DNA of 58,364 nt from JBHJGU01 sp050331475 (lineage in GTDB: Bacteria > Pseudomonadota > Alphaproteobacteria > Caulobacterales > Maricaulaceae), in contig JBHJGU010000007.1 of NCBI GenBank assembly GCA_050331475.1, forward strand, positions 1-58,364, given 5' to 3'. The translations under genes were made by a program, and so were the position numbers. Below the pieces are notes generated by a model, which did not search any database, was not told where the DNA came from, and was given only the letters and a program-made list of their open reading frames with translations. Positions 17,558 to 25,522 of the stretch are shown piece after piece. The stretch's first letter is position 1. The number at the start of each line of letters is the position of its first letter.

Positions 17558-18838
17558 ATGCCTGATAGTGCGACAAACCTCACCTCACCTTCGGAAACGG
17601 AGCCCAGCGCCCCGCCCGAAGCCGGTATGATGACGCCGCCGCTCGCGGAAGCGATCCCGCGGGTGCTGTGCACCGATTGCGGGATTTCGCGCACGGAGGA
17701 TCCCAAAGCCTGCGGCCGGGCCTGCCAATTCATCGCGCCGGATTATCCGCGACTGGAAACCCAAACCCACGGCCGGACGCGGGAGCCTGAGCGCGACCCG
17801 GACGAAGCGTTTTTCGGCGCTTATCTGGGCCTATATCGCGCGCGGCTGGCTGAGCCGAAACCTAACGCGCAATGGACCGGGATCACCACCCGGATCGGCG
17901 AGCGCCTGTTGGAGACCGGCGCGGTGGATGCGGTGCTTACGGTGAAGCCCGATCCGGATGACCGCTGGAAGCCCGTGCCCGTATTGGTGACCGATCCGCG
18001 CGTCATGTCTCACGTGCGCGGCATGCGCATGGGCTATGCGCCGCTTCTGGCCTTGCTCAAACCCGCCCGGCAAGCGGGCTATAAGCGGATCGCGATTATC
18101 GGCATTCCGTGTCAGGTTTACGCGCTGCGCGCGCTCGAGGCGGAGCTGGGCTTTGAGCAGATCACCGTCATTGGCACGCCGTGCTCGGACAACACCACGA
18201 CGGAGAATTTCTGGACCTTTCTAGGCAAGCTGTCCGATCGGCCCGAAACCATCACCTATCTGGAGTTTCGCGCCGACTATCATGTCGAGCTGCGGTTCGA
18301 AGACGGCCGGACAGAGGAAATTCCGTTTCTCAAACTCCCTTTGTCAGAATTGCCCAAGGATTTCTTCCCGCTGACTTGTCAGACTTGCGTGGATTACACC
18401 AACAGCCTCGCGGATATCACCGTCGGCTATATGGGCGGGGACGGTGAGCAATGGCTCATCGTGCGCAATGAACGCGGACAAGCGCTTTTGGAACTGCTCG
18501 GCGACGAGGTCGTGTTGTCGCCGCCCATCTCGAAGGGCAAGCGCGCCGCCTCCGTGAAGGGCTTTCTGACCAACACGGAGCGGGCGGCCGGCGGGTTGCC
18601 GCTGCGCGCGATGCCCGATTGGGTGCGCCCGATCGTGGCCTGGCTGATGCCGAAGATTGGACCAAAAGGCCTGGAGTTCGCTCGCGCGCGCGTCGAGATT
18701 AAGGCGATCGAGACGATCTTGCACCTACGACGCGCCGAACCCGCGCGGCTGAAATCCATGACGCCCGATCACGTTTGGCGACTTGTCAAACCTTATGGAC
18801 TTACGCCAAAGGCCGAGGAACAGCGCGAGACGCACTAA
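17558..18838 (+). CDS. FrhB-family iron-sulphur oxidoreductase
   Basis: A 426-aa protein of the coenzyme F420 hydrogenase/dehydrogenase beta-subunit family. An N-terminal cluster Cys38, Cys41, Cys52, Cys56 (CTDCG...ACGRAC) and CQTC further on suggest [4Fe-4S] binding; IIGIPCQVYALRALE and GTPCSDNTTTENF are family marks. The family includes the BciB-type divinyl chlorophyllide vinyl reductase and chlorophyll reductases, but also many proteins of unknown job in non-phototrophs. No bacteriochlorophyll genes are in the window, so no specific reaction is assigned. The ATG at 17558 is preferred because the frame upstream overlaps the previous gene. Confidence 0.78.
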   Translation: MPDSATNLTSPSETEPSAPPEAGMMTPPLAEAIPRVLCTDCGISRTEDPKACGRACQFIAPDYPRLETQTHGRTREPERDPDEAFFGAYLGLYRARLAEPKPNAQWTGITTRIGERLLETGAVDAVLTVKPDPDDRWKPVPVLVTDPRVMSHVRGMRMGYAPLLALLKPARQAGYKRIAIIGIPCQVYALRALEAELGFEQITVIGTPCSDNTTTENFWTFLGKLSDRPETITYLEFRADYHVELRFEDGRTEEIPFLKLPLSELPKDFFPLTCQTCVDYTNSLADITVGYMGGDGEQWLIVRNERGQALLELLGDEVVLSPPISKGKRAASVKGFLTNTERAAGGLPLRAMPDWVRPIVAWLMPKIGPKGLEFARARVEIKAIETILHLRRAEPARLKSMTPDHVWRLVKPYGLTPKAEEQRETH

Positions 18839-19128
18839 TACTCGTTCGGTTCGCGGCTCTTGTGGAACATGCGCACGGCGATGGCCCGGTTGCGTTCCTC
18901 AGTCATGGACGCGATCAGAAACAAATCGACCACATACCAAATCGCGCTGGCGATAAGACCAACGACCGAAACGGTGAGCAAGGCCATGATCAGACCCGAC
19001 TGCTTGTGGCCCAAGTAAAACCGGTGCGCGCCCAGCAAGCCTAAGGGCAGCCAAAGGGTATACGCCGCCGCCACTTCTTTGCGCTCCACCCCGAACCGTA
19101 GCACCGCCTTCGCCGTGGCTTCGTCCAT
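18835..19128 (-). CDS. TM2 domain membrane protein
   Basis: A 97-aa inner-membrane protein with the TM2 pattern: GLLGAHRFYLGHKQSGLIMALL, a short turn, then a second helix ending WYVVDLFLIASM. TM2 domains are two helices joined by a short turn with the G-x-HRFYLG motif; function is unknown. It converges on the FrhB-like gene with a four-base overlap of stops, and its start is 110 bases from the divergent ubiE. Confidence 0.82.
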   Translation of the reverse strand: MDEATAKAVLRFGVERKEVAAAYTLWLPLGLLGAHRFYLGHKQSGLIMALLTVSVVGLIASAIWYVVDLFLIASMTEERNRAIAVRMFHKSREPNEY

Positions 19129-19238
19129 CTCGCCTCTCCCAACGCGACCCCACCATGGCCACCATACCCAAGCGCAGCGACGGTGAAAGCGGAAAACCGC
19201 CCTTCCCTTTCCGGCGCGAGCGCCTAAAGTCCGCCGCC

Positions 19239-20021
19239 ATGAGCAAGATGGCTTCTGGCGCTCCGCCTACCGACACGACCTCCTTTGGCTTTGAAACCAT
19301 TGACGCGCGCGAGAAAGCGCCGCGCGTGCGGGCGGTCTTTGATCGGGTGGCGAACCGCTATGACCTGATGAACGATCTGATGTCCGCGGGCGTGCATCGT
19401 ATCTGGAAGGACATCGCTATTGCGCGCGCCAATCCGCAGCCGGGGGAGACGCTGATTGACGCTGCGGGCGGTACTGGCGACCTGGCTCGGCGGTTTCTCC
19501 GGCGCGCGGATGAGGTCCAGGCGCGGCGCGGCGGCGCGGACGCCCGCGCGGTGGTGTTTGACATCAATGAAGAGATGCTCCAGGCGGGCCGCAAACGCGG
19601 CGCCGATCCCCGCCTGGCGTGGGTCGTCGGTGACGCGGAAACCCCGCCCTTCGAACCCGCGAGCGCGGATGTGGTCACCATCGCTTTCGGTATCCGCAAC
19701 GTCACACGCCGGGACAAAGCGCTCGCCGCCCTGCGCGCGCTGCTCAAGCCCGGCGGGCGCTTTTTGTGCCTGGAATTCTCCCATGTGCCGCCCGGGCCGC
19801 TGGCTGAGCTCTACGACGCGTTTTCCTTCAACATCATTCCTCAGTTGGGCCGGATCGTCGCCCAAGACGCGGACAGCTATCGCTATCTCGTGGAGTCGAT
19901 CCGCAAATTTCCCGATGCGCTGCGGTTTGAATCCGAACTCCGACGCGCGGGTTTCGCCCAAGTGAGCCACACCAAACTCTCCGGCGGGGTGGCGGCGCTG
20001 CACACCGGGTGGGCGGTTTAG
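19239..20021 (+). CDS. ubiE: Ubiquinone/menaquinone biosynthesis C-methyltransferase
   Basis: A 260-aa SAM-dependent methyltransferase that adds the C-methyl group to the quinone ring (DDMQH2 step in ubiquinone synthesis). Marks are VFDRVANRYDLMNDLMSAGVHRIWK near 34-58, the SAM loop DAAGGTGDLA, and FGIRNVTRRDKAL. The ATG at 19239 gives the usual start; an in-frame ATG at 19155 would add 28 basic residues. It is followed six bases later by ubiB, a conserved alphaproteobacterial pair. Confidence 0.95.
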   Translation: MSKMASGAPPTDTTSFGFETIDAREKAPRVRAVFDRVANRYDLMNDLMSAGVHRIWKDIAIARANPQPGETLIDAAGGTGDLARRFLRRADEVQARRGGADARAVVFDINEEMLQAGRKRGADPRLAWVVGDAETPPFEPASADVVTIAFGIRNVTRRDKALAALRALLKPGGRFLCLEFSHVPPGPLAELYDAFSFNIIPQLGRIVAQDADSYRYLVESIRKFPDALRFESELRRAGFAQVSHTKLSGGVAALHTGWAV

Positions 20022-20027
20022 GCGCCC

Positions 20028-21560
20028 ATGGGTTTGTTAGGAGATGGTGGCCGGTTGATCCGCGCTGGCTGGGTGTTGGCGCGTTACGACGCGCTGTTGC
20101 CGGCGGAATACCAGGACAAGGCGCCACCCTGGATGCGCTGGGCCGGTCGCGCCTCGCGGCTGTTGGCCCGCCGCGATCGCGCGGAGAACCCCGGCGAACG
20201 CTTCGCCCGCGCGCTCGAGCGCCTGGGACCCGCCTATGTGAAGCTGGGCCAATTCCTCTCCACGCGCTCAGACATTCTCGAAGCGCGGTTCGCCCGCGGC
20301 CTTGCGCGGTTGCAAGACCAAGCCAAACCGTTTTCCGACGCCGTGGCGCGCCGCGCCGTCGCCGACGCGTTAGGTCGACCCCTCGAGGAGGCCTTCGCGA
20401 CGTTTGGCCCCCCCGCCGGGGCGGCGTCGGTGGCGCAAGTCCACAAGGCCGTGACACCGTTGGGCGAGACCTTGGCGGTTAAGATCCTTCGGCCCGGCAT
20501 CAAACGCCAAATCGCCAAGGACATGGCCGCGTTCCACCGCGCCGCGCGTTGGGTGGCCGCAGCGTTCCCACCGGCGCGTCGGCTGGAGCCGGTGGCCTTT
20601 GTGGCGACCTTGGAGCGGTCCTTGGCGCTCGAGTGCGACCTGCGGCTGGAGGCGGCGGCGTGCTCTGAACTCGCCGAACACGCCCGCGACTTGGATGGTT
20701 TCGAAACCCCCAGCGTGGATTGGAGCCGCACCGCCGCCCGCGTGCTCGCCACCGAATGGATCAACGGCGCCAAGCTCACCGATGAGGCGGCGTTGGAGGC
20801 GCAAGGGGTCGACCGTCCAAGCTTGGCGATCACCGTGGTGCGCGCCTTTCTCAGCACCGCGCTCGACCATGGCGTCTTCCACGCCGATATGCATCCGGGC
20901 AATTTGTTTGCCCGGGGTCGATCGACCCTGGTGGCCGTGGATTTCGGCATAGTCGGTCGGATCGGGCCGCGCGAGCGACGCTATCTCGCGGAGATCCTGT
21001 TTGGCTTTCTGCGGCGCGATTATCGGCGCATCGCGGAGGTGCATTTCGAGGCCGGCTATGTGCCCAGCCATTTCGAGGTGGACGACTTCGCCCAAGCCCT
21101 GCGCGCCGTGGGCGAGCCGATTTTCGGGAAGACCGCGGACCAAGTGGCCATGAGCCGGCTTTTGACCCAATTGTTCGACGTCACCGCGCTTTTCGACATG
21201 CGCATGCGCCCCGAACTGGTGTTGTTGCAGAAGACCATGGTCCAGGTGGAGGGCGTCGCCCGCCGGCTCGACCCGCAAGGCGACATTTGGAGCGCCGCGC
21301 GACCGGTGGTGGAGCGTTGGATCGCGCGCGAATTGGGCCCCGAGGGGGTGATTAGCCAGGCCGCTTCTGACGGTCGCGAATTGCTGATCGCCGCTCAGCG
21401 CCTGCCCGCGACCATCCATGATCTCGCGACCGCGGCGGAGCGACTCGCCCACGCGCCGGCGCAAACCCGCGAACGGGCTCAGCCACGCCTTTGGCTCGCC
21501 ATGGGGTTAGGTGGCGGCTTGGCGCTTTTGGGCGTCGGGCTCGGTTGGGCGATCGGCTGA
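20028..21560 (+). CDS. ubiB: UbiB atypical protein kinase-like ubiquinone biosynthesis protein
   Basis: A 510-aa ABC1/ADCK/UbiB family protein needed for ubiquinone synthesis, probably as an ATPase of the UbiB complex. It shows the KxGQ motif in YVKLGQFLSTR near 66-76, the Ala-rich loop GAASVAQVHKA near 129-139 in place of a P-loop, and HADMHPGNL with FGIVGRIG as catalytic and metal loops near 285-310. The C terminus ends in a hydrophobic helix (about 486-508) that would anchor it to the membrane. Coupled to ubiE. Confidence 0.95.
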   Translation: MGLLGDGGRLIRAGWVLARYDALLPAEYQDKAPPWMRWAGRASRLLARRDRAENPGERFARALERLGPAYVKLGQFLSTRSDILEARFARGLARLQDQAKPFSDAVARRAVADALGRPLEEAFATFGPPAGAASVAQVHKAVTPLGETLAVKILRPGIKRQIAKDMAAFHRAARWVAAAFPPARRLEPVAFVATLERSLALECDLRLEAAACSELAEHARDLDGFETPSVDWSRTAARVLATEWINGAKLTDEAALEAQGVDRPSLAITVVRAFLSTALDHGVFHADMHPGNLFARGRSTLVAVDFGIVGRIGPRERRYLAEILFGFLRRDYRRIAEVHFEAGYVPSHFEVDDFAQALRAVGEPIFGKTADQVAMSRLLTQLFDVTALFDMRMRPELVLLQKTMVQVEGVARRLDPQGDIWSAARPVVERWIARELGPEGVISQAASDGRELLIAAQRLPATIHDLATAAERLAHAPAQTRERAQPRLWLAMGLGGGLALLGVGLGWAIG

Positions 21561-21626
21561 GTCCGCGCCGCGGAAAGGTCTTAATGTTAACGAAGTTTCA
21601 GCGCTTTAGCGCGTATTCTCTAAGCT

Positions 21627-22241
21627 ATGACAAGACGTCTTTTGATTTTGACGGGCGAGCGCGAAGCCCCGTATCTGGCGGATTACGCGAAAGGTGTGAA
21701 CCGCTTTCTCACGGTCGAAACCGCGACCACGGCCGCTCAGCTTGACGCCGCGCTGGAGGGAGATTGCAGCCGCACCCGGTTGTTGTCGTTTTGCACCAAT
21801 ATCATCGTGCGCAAGCGGCATTTCGCTAAGCTTTCCCTGACGCCCTACAACGTCCATCCGGGCAGCCCGGACTATCCTGGCGTCTATCCGGAGTATTTCG
21901 CCATGCGTGACCGGGTGAAGCGCTTCGGCGCGACCCTGCATGAGATCATTCCGCAAATCGACGCCGGGGCAATTATCGCCGTGGAGGACTTTGCGGTCAC
22001 AGGAGACATGAACACCCAGACCTTGGCCATGGCGGCCTATGAGGCGGCGCTGCGGCTGTTTGGCGCCGCGGTACGCGTTTGCGCTTTCGACGACGGCGCG
22101 CTCAATCCTTCGCGCTGGGTGTGGGGGCCGCGCTATAACTCGCTGGACGACTTCATTGATAATTTTGGCGCGCCGCCGCATCCCGAGGCCTGGCGGCATT
22201 TGTTGGAGAAGCGAGACCGTCGCAAGGTGGCGATGGCGTAG
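21627..22241 (+). CDS. Formyltransferase-fold protein, Fmt N-terminal-like
   Basis: A 204-aa protein related to the N-terminal domain of formyltransferases. The catalytic trio Asn75-His77-Asp112 is in place: YNVHPGSPDYPGVYPEYF and QIDAGAII. It lacks the C-terminal domain of Fmt. Substrate is unknown; relatives formylate amino sugars or small amines. It sits between ubiB and coaBC, whose order with dut is otherwise conserved in this class. ATG at 21627; no strong ribosome site. Confidence 0.72.
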   Translation: MTRRLLILTGEREAPYLADYAKGVNRFLTVETATTAAQLDAALEGDCSRTRLLSFCTNIIVRKRHFAKLSLTPYNVHPGSPDYPGVYPEYFAMRDRVKRFGATLHEIIPQIDAGAIIAVEDFAVTGDMNTQTLAMAAYEAALRLFGAAVRVCAFDDGALNPSRWVWGPRYNSLDDFIDNFGAPPHPEAWRHLLEKRDRRKVAMA

Positions 22242-22247
22242 ACGCGC

Positions 22248-22469
22248 TTAGGTCTCGCGGGTCTCGGTTAAGCCCGCTCGAAGCTGCGCCTCCACTTCAT
22301 TGGCGTTTTGCGCAGCGGCCTCGACCACGGCGATCAGGTCGGAGACGCCTCGGTCAGTCTCCGAGCCCGGTTTGAACCGATCGATGGCGGCGGCCAAGCT
22401 TCTCGCCAAGCTTTGGCGGGCGAGAGCGGCGGCGGCTCCGAATACGGGTTTGCGAACGCTCGCAGGCAA
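22248..22469 (-). CDS. Small helical protein of unknown function
   Basis: A 73-aa predicted protein that starts with TTG at 22469. A perfect GGAGG (22479-22475) lies five bases upstream, which decides the start and makes the gene credible despite its size. The sequence is amphipathic and Ala-rich with a mix of charged residues, probably all helical, and has no signal or membrane segment. It converges on the formyltransferase-like gene six bases away and is divergent from coaBC across 255 bases. No family recognised. Confidence 0.5.
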   Translation of the reverse strand: MPASVRKPVFGAAAALARQSLARSLAAAIDRFKPGSETDRGVSDLIAVVEAAAQNANEVEAQLRAGLTETRET

Positions 22470-22604
22470 AAGAGCCTCCTTTTTTTTAGCAACGTGCAGC
22501 GAATACCGACTGCGTGCTTGGCGGTGTCAGTTAATGAAGCGGTTCTCCCGGTTAAAGCCTTTCTCCAGCTGATAAGGTTAACGCGTATTCACGGTTTGCC
22601 GGAT

Positions 22605-22616
22605 TTCCTTAAGGAA
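22605..22616. promoter_or_regulatory. 12-base perfect palindrome upstream of coaBC
   Basis: TTCCTTAAGGAA lies in the 255-base gap between the small leftward gene and coaBC. About 44 bases further on, TTAA-CAGAGG-TTAA at 22660-22673 resembles a CtrA site but with six rather than seven spacer bases. Either could be an operator; no regulator is implied by neighbours. Confidence 0.25.
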
Positions 22617-22724
22617 TGGTTTACGCTGCCAGTTTTCGATAACAGTCTTGAGAGGGATCTTAACAGAGGTTAAGGCTATTCAACGCGTTATCGGGATGAT
22701 TGAGAAAGGCTGCGTCAAACTGCC

Positions 22725-23948
22725 ATGGTGTTTAAGACTACCGGGGCCGTGAGGCGGGTCCTGCTAATCATTGGCGGCGGGGTCGCCGCTTATAAGAGCC
22801 TTGAGGTGATCCGTCGGCTCGCCGAACGCGAGGTCACCTGCCGATGCGTGCTCACCGCCGGCGGCGCGCAATTCGTTACCCCCTTGTCGGTTGCAGCATT
22901 GAGCGGTGACAAAGTCTACCAAGACCTGTTTTCGCTGACCGACGAGGCGGAGATGGGCCATATTGAACTCTCCCGCTCCGCGGATCTGATCCTGGTCGCC
23001 CCGGCCACCGCCGACCTTATGGCCAAGGCCGCCCAGGGCCGGGCGGATGATCTCGCCTCGACCGCGCTTTTAGCCACCGACACACCGGTGCTCATGGCGC
23101 CGGCGATGAATGTCCGCATGTGGAGTCACCCCGCCACCCAGCGCAATCTCGCGCAATTGCGCGCCGACGGGGTCCGCTTTGTCGGCCCGAATGATGGCGG
23201 CATGGCGTGCGGGGAATATGGCCCCGGGCGCCTGGCGGAACCCATGGAGATCGTCGACGCGGTGCTCGCCCAGTTCGCCAACGCCCCAAGCGACGCGTTG
23301 GCCGGACGACGGATCGTTCTGACCGCCGGGCCGACGCGCGAGCCGATCGACCCAGTACGGTACCTGTCCAACCACTCCTCCGGTCGGCAAGGCTTCGCAC
23401 TGGCCACCGCCTTAGCCGAACGCGGGGCTGAGGTGACGCTCATCGCGGGGCCGGTCGATTTGGCGACGCCCCAAGGCGTGACCCGCGTCGACGTGGAAAC
23501 CGCGCAAAATATGTTCGAAGCCGTGGAGGCGGCGCTGCCGGCGGACGCTTATGTGGGGATCGCCGCGGTGGCGGATTGGCGCCCGGCCGAACCAGCCGCT
23601 CAAAAACTCAAATTAAAAGGCGATGGCGCGGCGGCGCTGTCGCTGCGGGAGACCCCGGACATCCTCGCCCATGTGGCGCGCCATCCAACCCAACGGCCCC
23701 GCTTGGTGGTGGGCTTTGCTGCGGAGACCCACGACGTCGCCGACTACGCCCAAGCCAAACGGGCGCGCAAAGGCTGTGATTGGATTGTGGCGAACGACGT
23801 GTCCGGCGACGTGATGGGGGGTGCGGACACCGCGTTGATGCTGGTCACGAAAGCCGGCGCTGAGATTTGGCCGCACGAACCCAAAACGTCCGCCGCGCAA
23901 CGATTGGCGGATCGGATCGCTGAGGCGCTCAACAACGCCACAGCATAA
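22725..23948 (+). CDS. coaBC: Bifunctional phosphopantothenoylcysteine decarboxylase / phosphopantothenate-cysteine ligase
   Basis: A 407-aa enzyme that makes 4'-phosphopantetheine for coenzyme A. The N-terminal FMN-dependent CoaC half has GGGVAAYKSLEVIRRL, APATADLMAKAA and the substrate clamp APAMNVRMW near 124-132, with the catalytic Cys in GGMACGEYGPGR near 159-170. The C-terminal CoaB half has LTAGPTREPIDPVRYLSNHSSGRQG near 198-222 and VGFAAET. Both halves look intact. It is usually next to dut in this class; here a foreign-looking gene lies between. Confidence 0.96.
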   Translation: MVFKTTGAVRRVLLIIGGGVAAYKSLEVIRRLAEREVTCRCVLTAGGAQFVTPLSVAALSGDKVYQDLFSLTDEAEMGHIELSRSADLILVAPATADLMAKAAQGRADDLASTALLATDTPVLMAPAMNVRMWSHPATQRNLAQLRADGVRFVGPNDGGMACGEYGPGRLAEPMEIVDAVLAQFANAPSDALAGRRIVLTAGPTREPIDPVRYLSNHSSGRQGFALATALAERGAEVTLIAGPVDLATPQGVTRVDVETAQNMFEAVEAALPADAYVGIAAVADWRPAEPAAQKLKLKGDGAAALSLRETPDILAHVARHPTQRPRLVVGFAAETHDVADYAQAKRARKGCDWIVANDVSGDVMGGADTALMLVTKAGAEIWPHEPKTSAAQRLADRIAEALNNATA

Positions 23949-23969
23949 CGTCCGAGAGATTTTAGACGC

Positions 23970-24746
23970 TTAGGCCTTTTTCCCAAAGCAATGGATTGTA
24001 AAATTTTTCGTATATTTAGCGCCGTACCCAGTCTCACGCCAATACAGTTCAAACCAGCGCGCGAAGTCACTGACTTTTTCGAACCAATATTCCCCATAGT
24101 TCGGATCAAAAAACATGGCGTCTTGAGCAATCCAGGCGACAGTCGCGTGCGCGCCGTTATCGCCGGCGAAACTCAATTGCTTATACATCGCTCCACCCAT
24201 TTTATAAGGCGGCGCTAAGACTTTTGCGATTTCCCTGCCGCGTCCCGTACGCGTTGATTTCGTGAAGGCTTGCATGTTTGTGGATAGGCTTCCGCCTGAT
24301 CCGTCCGTACGCGGCACAATACCCGATTTTGCGAGTTGTTTCTTCATGAAGTCGAGTTTGGACAACCCTGATTCCTGACGGGTTTGCACATCGCCATGGT
24401 CAGGGCGGCTGGAGTAAGAACCGTGCAAATCACAAATGAACGCAGCACGCTCGACATTTAATTTACCATCTTTGCCGAACAACCAACTCCAAAAATCTTC
24501 ATCATTGGCATGAAAAGCCATCCAGAACATACTTAAAGCCTTGCAGACCCCACCCCATTTTTTACCGTCTGACTTAAGACGAAGGTGGTAGATCGAGCCG
24601 ACGCCTTTCGTCACATCGTCGCTGCCCTGGCGAAATTTCTTCGTGCACGCGCCGCCATGCGTGATCGCCATCGCATGAAGCTTTTGGTGTATATACGGCA
24701 TATCGAGTTGCCAATCGATCGCCGGCGCCGCAGTCAGTACCGTCAT
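23970..24746 (-). CDS. Predicted YopT-type (peptidase C58) cysteine protease
   Basis: A 258-aa protein with the order and context of the C58 catalytic triad: Cys68 in WGGVCKALSMFWMAF, His200 in NGAHATVAW and Asp214 in MFFDPNYGEYWF. In the family, YopT cleaves prenylated Rho GTPases and AvrPphB cleaves host kinases; other members are domains of large toxins. No signal peptide or membrane segment is seen. The gene is clearly AT-richer than its neighbours and lies, reversed, between coaBC and dut. It could be a T6SS effector for the locus that begins about 5 kb to the right, or an intracellular toxin; delivery is not shown by the sequence. Assigned by motif reading, not by search. Confidence 0.7.
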   Translation of the reverse strand: MTVLTAAPAIDWQLDMPYIHQKLHAMAITHGGACTKKFRQGSDDVTKGVGSIYHLRLKSDGKKWGGVCKALSMFWMAFHANDEDFWSWLFGKDGKLNVERAAFICDLHGSYSSRPDHGDVQTRQESGLSKLDFMKKQLAKSGIVPRTDGSGGSLSTNMQAFTKSTRTGRGREIAKVLAPPYKMGGAMYKQLSFAGDNGAHATVAWIAQDAMFFDPNYGEYWFEKVSDFARWFELYWRETGYGAKYTKNFTIHCFGKKA

Positions 24747-25003
24747 GCTCGAAATCCTCCGTCAAACCTCAGGGCCAAAACTTACAGTAAGGGCGAACGT
24801 CTATTTTCGATTTGAAACGATGCCGATTAATCAACGGCCTGTCCACGAAATAAAATATTAGAATCAATCAAATCAGGCATTTCAACTGGCGAATTTATTT
24901 ATCGCATTTACCCATATCACGTTCATCACTAGACTTCGCGGGTCACGCTTGGCTATCCGGGCGCAGGGCTTGCGCAAGGGCCAAGTTTCAGGTTCCTGAG
25001 ATC
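24747..25003. other. AT-rich gap between the YopT-like gene and dut
   Basis: The stretch 24790-24940 is distinctly AT-rich, for example AAATAAAATATTAGAATC around 24849-24866. It probably holds the leftward promoter of the protease gene and the rightward promoter of dut. No immunity-type reading frame and no mobile-element repeat was found. Confidence 0.4.
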
Positions 25004-25462
25004 ATGACCCGAACGATTGAGATTAGCGTCACGCCCTTGGCCCATTTCGACGGCTTGGCCTTACCCGCTTATGAGACCGAGCAAGCCGCAGGCATGGATC
25101 TGCGGGCTGCTGTGGCCGAAGACGCGCCTGTCACCCTGGCGCCCGGCTCGCGGGACTTAGTCCCCACCGGTCTGACCATTGCTTTGCCGCCCGGTTTTGA
25201 GGCCCAAGTGCGCCCCCGTTCCGGCCTGGCATTGCGCTATGGGATCACCTGTTTGAACAGTCCGGGCACGGTGGACGCGGATTATCGCGGCGAACTCAAA
25301 GTTATTCTCGCCAATCTGGGTCAGGAGACTTTTACCATCCGCCGCGGCGAGCGGATTGCGCAAATGGTCATTGCCCCGGTGACCCAGGGCCGCTGGATCC
25401 AAGTCGAAGCCTTGCCGGAGACCGCACGCGGAATTAGCGGCTTCGGCTCCACCGGTCGCTAA
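25004..25462 (+). CDS. dut: Deoxyuridine 5'-triphosphate nucleotidohydrolase
   Basis: A 152-aa trimeric dUTPase that turns dUTP into dUMP and keeps uracil out of DNA. All five motifs are present: AGMDLRAA near 28-35, RPRSGLALRYG near 67-77, GTVDADYRGEL near 87-97, RRGERIAQMVI near 107-117 and the flexible C-terminal GFGSTGR. Normal length. Start ATG at 25004. Confidence 0.96.
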   Translation: MTRTIEISVTPLAHFDGLALPAYETEQAAGMDLRAAVAEDAPVTLAPGSRDLVPTGLTIALPPGFEAQVRPRSGLALRYGITCLNSPGTVDADYRGELKVILANLGQETFTIRRGERIAQMVIAPVTQGRWIQVEALPETARGISGFGSTGR

Positions 25463-25522
25463 GGCTTCCCCGCCATGCCCGCTGAGGTTATTCCTTTCCC
25501 AAAACGCGATCGGGAGGCGGAT

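Noticed and set aside
20370..21464. 364-codon frame opposite ubiB
   Set aside because: Antisense shadow caused by high GC; ubiB is strongly supported by its motifs.
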